This document shows positions 50,130 through 58,881 of a DNA stretch of 64,000 nucleotides, one piece after another. The stretch's first letter is position 1, and every line of letters begins with the position of its first letter. A program made the position numbers and the translations under genes. The DNA comes from Microcoleus sp. bin38.metabat.b11b12b14.051 (GTDB lineage: Bacteria > Cyanobacteriota > Cyanobacteriia > Cyanobacteriales > Microcoleaceae): positions 1-64,000 of the forward strand of contig NZ_JAAFKD010000007.1 of assembly GCF_013299165.1 (NCBI RefSeq), given 5' to 3'. The notes below the pieces were generated by a model. The model worked only from the letters and a program-made list of their open reading frames with translations. It ran no database searches and was not told the origin of the DNA.

Positions 50130-50717
50130 CTAAAGTTGATTGTCGAGATAAGCGTGTAAGTGGGTAATTGCTCTGTTGATGTGAATCGGATCTCCGTAAA
50201 GTTTGCTCATCATTATCGCCCCCTCCAACGTTGAAATCAGAATAGTTGCTACTGCATCAGCTTCGACATTTTCTCGCACTTCACCTTTGGCAATTCCTTT
50301 GTCAATTATTTTGCAAATCAAGGCGCGCCAACCATCCATTGCTATTTGTGCGCGCTGGCGCAAGGCTGGATGAGCGTCATCGCTTTCAACTGCGGTATTT
50401 AACAGGGGACAGCCGCCAGGTATAGGAGAATTTTCGGCTAATTTACTAAATGCTGATACCATAGCTTTTAGGCGATCGATCGCATTTTTGTTTCCTTTCA
50501 AAGCCCCGAGATATTCTTTACGCATACATTGAACGGCAAAATCAAAGGCTTGCAAGGCTAGTTCGTCTTTGCTGTGGAAGTGGTTGTAAATTCCTCCTTT
50601 TTGCAAGCCTGTAACGCGCATGATGTCGGACATAGAAGAACCTGAGTAGCCGTACTGATTGAACAGTGCTGCGGCTTCCCTGAGAATTTTTTCTCTGGTT
50701 TCTTGGGCTTTTGACAT
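50130..50717 (-). CDS. TetR-family transcriptional regulator
   Basis: The 195-residue regulator from the ATG at 50717 has an N-terminal HTH (residues 1-50, KILREAAALFNQYGYSGSSMSDIMRVTGLQKGGIYNHFHSKDEL) and a ligand-binding C-terminal domain with a Cys in IPGGCPLLNTA and another in FAVQCMRK, which could sense electrophiles or oxidants (as in NemR-type regulators, inference). Paired AGACC-N4-GGTCT operators lie upstream of its own gene and of the GST gene. This fits a repressor of a small detoxification regulon. Confidence 0.88.
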   Translation of the reverse strand: MSKAQETREKILREAAALFNQYGYSGSSMSDIMRVTGLQKGGIYNHFHSKDELALQAFDFAVQCMRKEYLGALKGNKNAIDRLKAMVSAFSKLAENSPIPGGCPLLNTAVESDDAHPALRQRAQIAMDGWRALICKIIDKGIAKGEVRENVEADAVATILISTLEGAIMMSKLYGDPIHINRAITHLHAYLDNQL

Positions 50718-50734
50718 TTTGAGCGAGAGTTTAC

Positions 50735-50748
50735 AGACCGATAGGTCT
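50735..50748 (-). promoter_or_regulatory. TetR-type operator upstream of tetR
   Basis: AGACC-GATA-GGTCT is a palindrome 18 bp upstream of the tetR ATG, in the plus strand context ACAGACCGATAGGTCTTT. Its near-identity with the GST operator supports autoregulation and a shared regulon. Confidence 0.78.
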
Positions 50749-50800
50749 TTTTTAGAGAGTAGCAGAGATAATTGTGGATGGCAAGGGGCGATCGCAAATT

Positions 50801-51320
50801 GGTTTGTAGTGAGGACTTTAGTCCTTTCATGGATGCGGACTAAAGTCCTCACTACAAACCTGTACGATCGTTTGTAGTGAGGACTTTAGTCCTTTCATGG
50901 ATGCGGACTAAAGTCCTCACTACAAACCTGTGGATGGCAAGGGGCGATCGCAAATTGGTTTGTAGTGAGGACTTTAGTCCTTTCATGGATGCGGACTAAA
51001 GTCCTCACTACAAACCTGTACGATCGTTTGTAGTGAGGACTTTAGTCCTTTCATGGATGCGGACTAAAGTCCTCACTACAAACCTGTGGATGGCAAGGGG
51101 CGATCGCAAATTGGTTTGTAGTGAGGACTTTAGTCCTTTCATGGATGCGGACTAAAGTCCTCACTACAAACCTGTACGATCGTTTGTAGTGAGGACTTTA
51201 GTCCTTTCATGGATGCGGACTAAAGTCCTCACTACAAACCTGTACGATCGTTTGTAGTGAGGACTTTAGTCCTTTCATGGATGCGGACTAAAGTCCTCAC
51301 TACGAACCTGTACGATCGTT
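50801..51320. repeat. Seven-unit hairpin array, 156-bp super-period
   Basis: Units of GTAGTGAGGACTTTAGTCC-loop-GGACTAAAGTCCTCACTAC start at 50801, 50871, 50957, 51027, 51113, 51183 and 51251. They alternate between two spacers, one with TGTGGATGGCAAGGGGCGATCGC and one with TGTACGATCG, so pairs of units repeat every 156 bp. The loop reads TTTCATGGATGC. The same stem family forms the array at 16782-17105. It lies upstream of the tetR operator. No spacer differs as in a CRISPR. Confidence 0.92.
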
Positions 51321-51662
51321 TTCTGCGACCACGATCTTACACCAAAAATGGAAATTTTTAGGTTTAATGTCAAAAAAAATAGGCTAGCCATATTTCACAG
51401 CGCCTATCTCAATCAATTTTATGATGGCTCCCCGCAACGCCGTCTTACCTCAGCTTTTGACCTGGTATTTTACCAGGTGGGCACCGTTGGCTCGGACTTA
51501 AAGTTTCTGGGTACAAGCCCAGTTTACTGCTGTCCAAACATCTTGATTCCCGAGAGTTAAGAGTTATAGATCAAAAAAACATTATTGGCAGTCACCAACG
51601 TCGCAGTAGAACCTTTATTTAATATATACCAACTAACCAGATTTTGGCAAGCTCGGAGCAAT
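51321..51662. other. Intergenic region before purK 3' end
   Basis: I see no supported gene. A reading frame at 51348-51560 is short and without family features. The region has a GACCTGGTATTTTACCAGGT palindrome (51459-51478), which could pair as a small hairpin. Confidence 0.5.
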
Positions 51663-52982
51663 TTAAGTTGAATACCAGATGGATTCTACGGTTTGAGCGA
51701 TCGCACTAGCCGACTGTCCTCCCTCATCCCCCAACCGGGCATCGGACACAACAGTAACGTGACCGAGTTTGCGGCCCGGACGCGATACTTTCTTACCATA
51801 CCAATGTACAAAAGCGCCGCTGATTTGTGCCAGTTGTTTTCGTTTTTCTAAATAGTCGGACTCCGCAGACTCGTAGCCGAGCAAATTTACCATCACAGCA
51901 CCTGCACATTTCAGATCGCAATTGCCTAAAGGCAGTTGACAAACCGCGCGCAAATGCTGTTCAAATTGTGAAGTTTCGCAAGCATCGATGGTAAAATGTC
52001 CCGAGTTGTGAGTGCGCGGGGCGATTTCATTGACTAACAGCTTATTGTCGGCGGTTAAAAACAATTCAATGCCGAATACGCCGACAGCTTCTAAGCTATT
52101 GAGGAGAGTACGGGCGATCGCACAAGCTTCAGCTTGCACCTCTAAACTAATATCCGCGGGCGCGATCGCCCTGCGGCAAACTTGATCGAGCTGTTGGGTT
52201 TCCACGATCGGGTAAATCGCCATTTCGCCATTCGCCGATCGAGCAGCAATCACAGCCAACTCGCGATCGAAGGGCACAAACTCTTCCACTAGCAAAGACT
52301 GGCCTTTTAGTTGAGCGCTAATTGACTCAAAACTCTCGCGATCCTTAACAATAAAAGTACCTTGGCCGTCGTAACCGTGGCGGCGAACTTTGACCACAAA
52401 GGGAAAATCTCTCGGCCCAGATTCCGAGTTTTGTGCTATCTCTGTGCTGTCGGAAACGGAAATTCCCCGATTGTCGATCGCCACGAACCCCAAATTCGGC
52501 GCATCCCCCACACCTTCGGAGCCAATTTGCTTTTGCTCGGATTGCTGCAACGAATCTAACTGCAATTGGCTCAGATCCGCGGGCGCCCAAAACCTGGGAG
52601 TGGGCAAATCCAAATCTTGTAAATAACAGCGCTGCACGTACTTATCCAACAAAGGAGAAAGCGACGACAAGCTGGGCTGAAATAATACACCTTGCTGTTC
52701 GAGAATCCGCAAACCATCCACATCCACAAACTCATTTTCAAAAGTAACAACATCGCAGCCATCTGCCAAATGAGCCGTAGCCAAAACATCATCAACAGCA
52801 GCCAAAACAGCACCCGCAGCCACACAAACAGCCGGGTCAGTTGCCTGAGGAGTTTGCACTATTAATTCAAGACCCAGCGCATTAGCAGCATCCCCCATCA
52901 TCCCAGCTAGCTGGCCGCCGCCGATAACGCCCACCCGCTTAAATTTTGCAGAGGAACTCGCAGCGGTTTGATTTGATTTCAT
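51663..52982 (-). CDS. purK: N5-carboxyaminoimidazole ribonucleotide synthetase
   Basis: The 439-residue enzyme converts AIR, ATP and bicarbonate to N5-CAIR in purine synthesis. The ATP-grasp motifs are present: N-terminal RVGVIGGGQLAGMMGDAA, middle FPFVVKVRRHGYDGQGTFIV and the metal and ATP region LLVEEFVPFDRELAVIAARS. About 50 extra residues (nucleotides near 52420-52580, with EQKQIGSEGVGDAPN and SDSTEIAQNSESG) enter before the middle motif; they are polar and are absent from typical PurK. The start at 52982 was chosen because the in-frame ATG at 53006 lies in less likely coding sequence. Cytosolic. Confidence 0.92.
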   Translation of the reverse strand: MKSNQTAASSSAKFKRVGVIGGGQLAGMMGDAANALGLELIVQTPQATDPAVCVAAGAVLAAVDDVLATAHLADGCDVVTFENEFVDVDGLRILEQQGVLFQPSLSSLSPLLDKYVQRCYLQDLDLPTPRFWAPADLSQLQLDSLQQSEQKQIGSEGVGDAPNLGFVAIDNRGISVSDSTEIAQNSESGPRDFPFVVKVRRHGYDGQGTFIVKDRESFESISAQLKGQSLLVEEFVPFDRELAVIAARSANGEMAIYPIVETQQLDQVCRRAIAPADISLEVQAEACAIARTLLNSLEAVGVFGIELFLTADNKLLVNEIAPRTHNSGHFTIDACETSQFEQHLRAVCQLPLGNCDLKCAGAVMVNLLGYESAESDYLEKRKQLAQISGAFVHWYGKKVSRPGRKLGHVTVVSDARLGDEGGQSASAIAQTVESIWYST

Positions 52983-53090
52983 GTGAGTAAAAATCCGCAA
53001 AGTCAACCAACCTATTTTACCGCTATTTGTACCACAATGAATTAGAGTAATTGCACAGTTAACAGCAAAAGAATAGTTGTAATTGCAGGA

Positions 53091-53285
53091 TTAAATCGAG
53101 ACCGCAGCCCCAAAAAATCGGTGGCGAAAGTCTTTAATTATTCCACGCTCCGAGGCGTTGAGAAATAGCGATCGAGCCCGACTCATCGAGAAAAGTGCCA
53201 CATCTAGCAATTCCGTCGCGCCAAGCATGGCATAATTGAGGGCACTGCAAAAAGCAGACAGGTGCAAACACGGAAAATCAGCCAT
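53091..53285 (-). CDS. Possible small protein next to purD
   Basis: The 64-residue frame reads MADFPCLHLSAFCSALNYAM, then a hydrophobic LGATELLDVALFSMSRARSLFLN and a basic end. Its start is 31 bp from the purD GTG on the other strand. There is no recognised family or ribosome binding site of note. It may be a chance frame; I keep it because the small cyanobacterial hypothetical class is common and the region is otherwise gene-free. Confidence 0.3.
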   Translation of the reverse strand: MADFPCLHLSAFCSALNYAMLGATELLDVALFSMSRARSLFLNASERGIIKDFRHRFFGAAVSI

Positions 53286-53316
53286 TTAGAGAACAAAAGT
53301 TATAGGTGAGGATGCT

Positions 53317-54600
53317 GTGAAAGTTTTGGTTGTGGGGAACGGAGGTCGCGAACACGCGATCGCCAAAAAATTGCTAGAATCGACGCGGGTTAAACAAGTA
53401 TTCTGCGTACCGGGTAACGGTGGCACAGCTACCACCAAAGGCTGTCAAAATCTCTCGCTCAACATCGACGACTTCCAAGGCATCGAACGCTTTGTGATGG
53501 TCAACAACATCGGATTAGTGATTGTCGGCCCGGAATTGCCCCTATCGCTAGGCATCGTTGACTACTTCCAACAGCGAAAACTGATGATTTTCGGCCCCAA
53601 CAAAGCCGGCGCCCAAATAGAATCCAGCAAATCCTGGGCTAAAGAATTGATGCTCTCCGAGGGTATCCCAACACCCAAAGCTGCCGTATTTACAGAAGCA
53701 GAAGCAGCTAAAGCATACGTGCTGGAACAAGGAGCGCCCATAGTTATCAAAGCAGACGGACTCGCATCAGGCAAAGGAGTCACCGTTGCCACCACCGTCA
53801 AAATGGCTCACAGCGCCATCAACACCATTTTCCGAGGGGAATTCGGCACCGACAACATCCGAGTCGTCGTGGAAGAATATGTCACGGGCCAAGAAGTCTC
53901 GATTCTCGCCCTCACGGATGGCATTACCGTAGAACCCCTGCTGCCGGCCCAAGACCACAAAGCCATCGGCGAAGGCGACAAGGGAGCAAACACGGGCGGT
54001 ATGGGAGCCTACGCCCCGGCGCCAATTGTCACCCCAGAACTCATGGACAGGATTCAAGCAGAAATTCTCGAACCCACCCTCGCAGCGCTGCGAAAACGCA
54101 ACATCGACTACCGGGGCGTCCTCTACGCAGGTTTAATGATCGCCAGCGAAGGAGAACCCACAGTCTTGGAATTCAACTGTCGTTTCGGAGATCCCGAAAC
54201 TCAAGCGGTTTTGTCGCTCTTGGAAACTCCCTTAGAAGATTTGGTGTTGGCTTGCTGTCAACAGCGTCTCGGTGAATATTCCAATATTCGCTGGAAGTCG
54301 GGGGCTTCTGTTTGTGTAGTTTTGGCTTCAGGGGGCTATCCGGGAAATTACCAAAAAGGCAAAGTTATTACAGGTATCGAGGAAGCCGAAGCCAAAGGTG
54401 CAGACGTGTTTCATGCCGGCACTCAGTTGAAGCAGCAGCAATTGGTGACCGAGGGCGGCCGCGTTTTGGGCGTCACCGCTGCGGGTGAAACTTTGGAACA
54501 AGCTATTTCCAAAGCTTATGCAGCAGTCGATTGCATCCAATTTGAAGGGGTATACTGCCGTCGTGATATCGGCCGTCGGGCTTTGGCGGACAAAATTTAG
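53317..54600 (+). CDS. purD: Phosphoribosylamine-glycine ligase
   Basis: The 427-residue ATP-grasp enzyme makes GAR from phosphoribosylamine and glycine, the second step of purine synthesis. It has the N-terminal MKVLVVGNGGREHAIAKKL, the GPELPLSLGIVDYF region, IVIKADGLASGKGVTVA for ATP, GGMGAYAPAP and ECNCRFGDPETQ-like EFNCRFGDPETQAVL for metal binding. GTG at 53317 is used as start. purK, the sixth-step enzyme, is nearby on the other strand. Complete. Confidence 0.96.
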   Translation: MKVLVVGNGGREHAIAKKLLESTRVKQVFCVPGNGGTATTKGCQNLSLNIDDFQGIERFVMVNNIGLVIVGPELPLSLGIVDYFQQRKLMIFGPNKAGAQIESSKSWAKELMLSEGIPTPKAAVFTEAEAAKAYVLEQGAPIVIKADGLASGKGVTVATTVKMAHSAINTIFRGEFGTDNIRVVVEEYVTGQEVSILALTDGITVEPLLPAQDHKAIGEGDKGANTGGMGAYAPAPIVTPELMDRIQAEILEPTLAALRKRNIDYRGVLYAGLMIASEGEPTVLEFNCRFGDPETQAVLSLLETPLEDLVLACCQQRLGEYSNIRWKSGASVCVVLASGGYPGNYQKGKVITGIEEAEAKGADVFHAGTQLKQQQLVTEGGRVLGVTAAGETLEQAISKAYAAVDCIQFEGVYCRRDIGRRALADKI

Positions 54601-54741
54601 CAGTTTCGACACCGCCCGCCACCGGCAAGCCAAGCAATGTGAAATTAGAAATGTAACAATGAAGTTTGGCACATCTGCGGTGGCGGTAGCTTCCAAGTCG
54701 CAGCACAAAATTCGATCGACCAAAAACTAAATTAAGCAAAT

Positions 54742-54930
54742 CTACCTAATTAAACGTAAAATACGGATCGATAAAAAAAATTCTGTGTATATCTTCTTAC
54801 TTCTTCCTGATGACAAACGACCAATCACAAATGACCAATGACCAACGACCAATGACCAATGACAATTGACCAATGACAATTGACCAATGACCAATGACTT
54901 AATTTTGCTTTTAATATTTAACTGGTGAAC
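54742..54930. repeat. Simple CCAATGA/CAATTGA tandem repeats
   Basis: ACCAATGACCAATGACAATTGACC-like 7- and 9-bp units repeat from 54805 to 54900. Related TGTCATT runs occur at 141-164. Many cyanobacterial intergenic regions carry such simple repeats. They lie just upstream of nblS, so they could affect its promoter spacing. Confidence 0.7.
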
Positions 54931-54937
54931 AGGTGAA

Positions 54938-57103
54938 ATGCTGGCCATACTAAACAAAATCCGAGAAATTATTGCCCGCTGGTGGTCGGACTTTACCCTC
55001 CAGACTCGCCTGATGGCCGGTGCTACCCTCGTAGTGTCGTTAATTATGAGCGGCCTAACTTTTTGGGCCGTGAATACTATCCAGCTAGACGCCCGACTTA
55101 ACGATACTCGCTACGGCCGTGACCTCGGCCTGCTGTTGGCGGCAAATGTGGCGCCGCTGATTGCGAATAACGATCGCTCCGAAGTTGCCCGTTTTTCGCG
55201 CCAATTTTACAGCAGCACATCCAGCGTCCGCTATATGCTGTACGCCGACGAAGCAGGAGATATTTTCCTGGGGATACCATTCTCCGAATCCGAGGTACGC
55301 ACTTCCCTCACCCTGCGCCGCCAAATTAAACTCCCCGATAATTTTATCGCCGATATTGAAGCGAGAAATTTGACTTCTTTGCCTTTAGTGCGGCAGCACT
55401 TGACGCCAGACGGAGAAGTTACCGACGTATTTGTGCCACTAATTCACGAGGACAAATATTTAGGCGTTTTGGCGATCGGCATTAACCCAAATCCCGCAGC
55501 AGTTATCTCTTCAAATCTGACCAGGGATGTCACTTTAGCAGTATTTGTCACGATTTGGGTGATGGTAATTTTGGGCGCTGTATTTAATGCCCTAACAATT
55601 ACTCAGCCGATCAAACAATTAGTGTTCGGGGTCAAAAACATCGCCAGCGGGAATTTTAAGCAACGAGTTGACCTGCCTTTGGGGGGAGAATTGGGCGAGT
55701 TGATCGGCAGTTTTAACGAGATGGCCGAGAAACTCGAAAGTTATGAAGAACAAAATATAGAAGAGTTGACAGCCGAAAAAGCCAAGCTAGAAACTTTGGT
55801 TTCAACTATTGCTGACGGGGCGCTGTTGCTGGATGCGAATTTGCAAGTGATTTTAGTCAACCCGACTGGCCGGCGGATTTTTGGCTGGGAAGGTAAAAAT
55901 GCGATCGGAGTCAACGTCGTCAACATTTTACCTGCGGAAGTGCAGCGCGAGTTAGCAAGACCTCTGCACGAAATAGCAGCGGGCGATCGCGAAGGCGGCG
56001 AATTTCGGATTACTCTGAGCCAACCAGTCAACCGCACAATTCGGATTCTGCTAACCACCGTAATTCTCCACAAAGCCCCGGGGGCCGATCCCCTGTGCAG
56101 AAGCTGCGTGCGCGACGAGGAAAATACCTGTACCGAGCCGCAACGCCCAACTGCGATCGAGTGTACTTTCTACGAGCAAACCTCCAAACATCAAGGTTCC
56201 GGACAGTACCGAGAAAGTCTCAAAGGTATTGCGATGACAGTACAAGACATCACTCGCGAAGTCGAACTAAATGAGGCTAAAAGCAATTTTATTAGCAATG
56301 TTTCTCACGAATTGAGAACCCCTTTATTTAATATCAAATCTTTTATTGAAACTCTCCACGAATACGGAGAAGACCTTCTAGAAAGCGAGCGCCGCGAATT
56401 CCTAGAAATCGCCAATCGAGAAACCGATCGCCTCACCCGTTTAGTCAACGACGTGCTAGACTTGTCGCGCCTGGAATCCTGCCGAATTTATCAATTAGAC
56501 GCAGTTGACCTCCCGCAAGCAGTGGAACAAACCCTGCGGACTTATCAGTTAAATGCCAAAGATAAAGGTATCGAATTAGAGCAAGAAGTTGACCCGTATT
56601 TGCCGCCTGCGTTAGGTCATTACGATTTGCTGCTGCAAGTATTTGCAAATTTAGTCGGAAACGCCTTAAAATTTACCGAGTCCGGCGGTAAGGTAGCAAT
56701 TCGAGCGTATTTGCTAGAATCACACGCACCCGCCCGCAAAGAGGGCGCATCGGCGAACCACAACTTGTCACCCAATTCCAACCATTTTCCCGTGGTGCGG
56801 ATCGAAATTTCTGATACGGGGATTGGCATAGATCCCGAAGACCAACAAGCAATTTTCGATCGCTTTTTCCGGGTAGAAAACCGAGTTCACACTTTAGAAG
56901 GAACCGGATTAGGTCTGTCAATTGTCAGAAACATTATTGACAAGCACCACACTAAAATTAATTTAGTTAGCGAAGTTAACGCGGGTACTACTTTCTGGTT
57001 CGACTTGGCGGTTTATCAGCCGAAACAAGCAGTAGACATGGAAAATCCTTGGTCGGTGGAAGCACAGGTGGAGAGTGAAACAATTTCGAGTCATGTTAAC
57101 TAA
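54938..57103 (+). CDS. nblS: Histidine kinase NblS (Hik33/DspA-like)
   Basis: The 721-residue kinase has a membrane segment (about 25-47), a periplasmic-type region (48-190), a second segment (190-213), a HAMP linker (about 215-270), a PAS domain (around 285-410), a HisKA with SHELRTPLFNIKSF (His near residue 457) and an HATPase domain with FANLVGNALKFT, EISDTGIGID and GTGLGLSIVRNII. NblS/Hik33 controls high-light, nutrient and cold responses in cyanobacteria and acts with RpaB (family knowledge). The PAS region has an inserted Cys cluster (DPLCRSCVRDEENTC, then IECTF), possibly redox or metal related. Confidence 0.92.
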   Translation: MLAILNKIREIIARWWSDFTLQTRLMAGATLVVSLIMSGLTFWAVNTIQLDARLNDTRYGRDLGLLLAANVAPLIANNDRSEVARFSRQFYSSTSSVRYMLYADEAGDIFLGIPFSESEVRTSLTLRRQIKLPDNFIADIEARNLTSLPLVRQHLTPDGEVTDVFVPLIHEDKYLGVLAIGINPNPAAVISSNLTRDVTLAVFVTIWVMVILGAVFNALTITQPIKQLVFGVKNIASGNFKQRVDLPLGGELGELIGSFNEMAEKLESYEEQNIEELTAEKAKLETLVSTIADGALLLDANLQVILVNPTGRRIFGWEGKNAIGVNVVNILPAEVQRELARPLHEIAAGDREGGEFRITLSQPVNRTIRILLTTVILHKAPGADPLCRSCVRDEENTCTEPQRPTAIECTFYEQTSKHQGSGQYRESLKGIAMTVQDITREVELNEAKSNFISNVSHELRTPLFNIKSFIETLHEYGEDLLESERREFLEIANRETDRLTRLVNDVLDLSRLESCRIYQLDAVDLPQAVEQTLRTYQLNAKDKGIELEQEVDPYLPPALGHYDLLLQVFANLVGNALKFTESGGKVAIRAYLLESHAPARKEGASANHNLSPNSNHFPVVRIEISDTGIGIDPEDQQAIFDRFFRVENRVHTLEGTGLGLSIVRNIIDKHHTKINLVSEVNAGTTFWFDLAVYQPKQAVDMENPWSVEAQVESETISSHVN

Positions 57104-57120
57104 ACAAAACTTACCGTCAT

Positions 57121-57185
57121 CACAGGGGATTTAAGCCCCCACCTTTAGGTGGATTGTTTTTAGGCAGGGGCTTAAATCCCCTGCC
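57121..57185 (+). terminator. Possible terminator hairpin after nblS
   Basis: CAGGGGATTTAAGCCCC pairs with GGGGCTTAAATCCCCTG across about 30 bases holding a CCACCTTTAGGTGG inner hairpin. It has no T run, so it may act as an mRNA-stabilising structure or a repeat rather than a true intrinsic terminator. Confidence 0.4.
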
Positions 57186-57200
57186 TAAAAACTTCGCACT

Positions 57201-57325
57201 CAACTGTCAACTCTTCGACTCCCCTCGACTTCGCGGGCGGGCAAGTCGCGAGCGCGCAAGCTGTCAACTCTTCGACTCCCCTCGACTTCGCGGGCGGGCA
57301 AGTCGCTCAGCGCAAGCTGTCAACT
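57201..57325. repeat. 58-bp GC-rich repeat, inverted relative to 3035-3158
   Basis: Two units read CTTCGACTCCCCTCGACTTC then GCGGGCGGGCAAGTCG, the reverse complement of the unit at 3035-3158. The second unit is slightly diverged at its end. The pair brackets about 54 kb in inverted orientation, so recombination between them could invert the interval. Confidence 0.8.
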
Positions 57326-57531
57326 GTTAAACACCGCCTTCCACCTATAGCATATAGTAGGAAATCCCTCGCAATCGCACCAGTTAATCGGACAGTGGCG
57401 TGAATTATGGTAATATTATACCCTGTAAATTACCGCAATCAAACGAATCTTGTAGGACTGGAGATTAAAAAGTGCGATCGCACTCCAATATCCAGACCAT
57501 TATACATGAAAAAAAGCCAACACCGTCAGTC

Positions 57532-58881
57532 TTAATTATCCTTAGCCTTCGTATCCCAGCTCAATTTTACCGATAAAACTACATAAAAACACCAATAAGT
57601 ACCAATGGCCAATAATCCCCCCTCTGTCAAATTAGTCATTAGCATAAACGTTAATAGATACAAAGGCAAAGCTGACTCTGGAAAATCTTGTTGAATCAGG
57701 CACTTTATACCTCTGAATATATTATTAATAAATGAAAAAAAGAACAACGACAATCCGCCCCAACCCAGTTCGCAAAGTATATCAATAAAACCATTATGGG
57801 AGTGGGGCGGTATAAAACCAGATTTAACGTCTACAATGCCGTAAGCTGGGTCTTCCAATCCCCGCCAAGATTGCCAAAATCCCGTTATTCCATAACCAAA
57901 TATGGGATGTTTCTCATTAATGCGATCGATAATTAAAGGCCAAAAATTTGTCCGACCCGTTAAAGTCATATCTTTTTTTAAACCATCCACAACAATAGCC
58001 TCTAAATTATTTAACACTATAATACCAATACATATACTGCCCACCAAAAATAAAAGAAAGCAGAAAAAAGCCCACCTCACAGGCAATCTTTTTAACACAG
58101 ACAAATAAACCCAAAAACTGATTAATATCACCGTCAGAATTCTACTGGCACCACTACAACCTTTTTGCAATCCTATTAAAGCTACGAGAGTTATCAGTAA
58201 TGAGAAATATCGATATCTTTTTTCTTTTACAGCATATAAAATCCATAAAGAAGCAGTGTTAGCCATTTGAAAAGAAAAAGGATTTTTATGGCTTAAAATT
58301 CCCGTCCAGCAGCCGTCTGACGAGGGATTTTTTTGGACGACTCCCCAAACAGCTAATAAACAACTAAGCCATCTCAACAACCCATAAATTTCTCCCCAAC
58401 TATATTCTTTTCCTACATATATAGAAACTAGCGTGATTCCCCAGAGAGTCAAAACAGCCCGAAAACTAAGTTCGGGAGTTTCTGACCACAAGGGAGATAA
58501 AGTCATCATTAACAAAAACAAACAAAAACAACCATCTCCTATAATCCATTTTATACAAGCATTAACGAAATTCTTTGTTGTTTTGCTTAATCGAGGAATT
58601 AAAATTAAAATCATCCCCGAATAAATAGCAAGTTGACCGACAATAGTTGCTGCTGTAGTTTCAGTGTTTAAAAAAATGCTAGGATGAATTTTCTGAAACA
58701 TCATGGGCGTGACTCCAGAGCTACTGGTGATAGTAAAAAAGAGTATGCCCACAAAAATCTTTTCTACTCTGGCAGCAAATTTGCGATGGCGGGCCACTAA
58801 AATATAAACAGTTACAAAGGCCATCGCCGCGACACACAACAGCATAAACGCAAACATCGGAATCTTTAAAATTTCTTTCAT
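57532..58881 (-). CDS. O-antigen ligase-like membrane protein
   Basis: The 449-residue protein has about ten to eleven membrane segments (for example MFAFMLLCVAAMAFVTVYIL and FFCFLLFLVGSICIGIIVL) and a large extra-membrane loop after GRTNFWPLIIDRINEKHPIFGYG near residues 310-345. These features, including PPHSHNGFIDILCELG, match the Wzy/WaaL O-antigen ligase-like family that polymerises or transfers lipid-linked polysaccharides. The tyrosine autokinase gene at 59930 nearby supports a role in exopolysaccharide or O-antigen export. Substrate unknown. Confidence 0.85.
   Translation of the reverse strand: MKEILKIPMFAFMLLCVAAMAFVTVYILVARHRKFAARVEKIFVGILFFTITSSSGVTPMMFQKIHPSIFLNTETTAATIVGQLAIYSGMILILIPRLSKTTKNFVNACIKWIIGDGCFCLFLLMMTLSPLWSETPELSFRAVLTLWGITLVSIYVGKEYSWGEIYGLLRWLSCLLAVWGVVQKNPSSDGCWTGILSHKNPFSFQMANTASLWILYAVKEKRYRYFSLLITLVALIGLQKGCSGASRILTVILISFWVYLSVLKRLPVRWAFFCFLLFLVGSICIGIIVLNNLEAIVVDGLKKDMTLTGRTNFWPLIIDRINEKHPIFGYGITGFWQSWRGLEDPAYGIVDVKSGFIPPHSHNGFIDILCELGWGGLSLFFFSFINNIFRGIKCLIQQDFPESALPLYLLTFMLMTNLTEGGLLAIGTYWCFYVVLSVKLSWDTKAKDN

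Larger units (their letters stand above)
57104..57531. other. Intergenic region with inverted GC-rich repeat pair
   Basis: No gene is seen. At 57120-57185 GGGGATTTAAGCCCC and GGGGCTTAAATCCCC form a 15-bp stem separated by 40 bases, a likely hairpin after nblS. From 57201 to 57325 there are two copies of the 58-bp-type repeat also found (opposite orientation) at 3035-3158. A run near 57415 is AT-rich. Confidence 0.7.

Noticed and set aside
50801-51320. Possible CRISPR array
   Set aside because: Units are internal hairpins with only two alternating, non-unique spacers; no cas gene is near.
51348-51560. 70-codon frame after the hairpin array
   Set aside because: No family features or start signal; the frame includes part of a palindrome.
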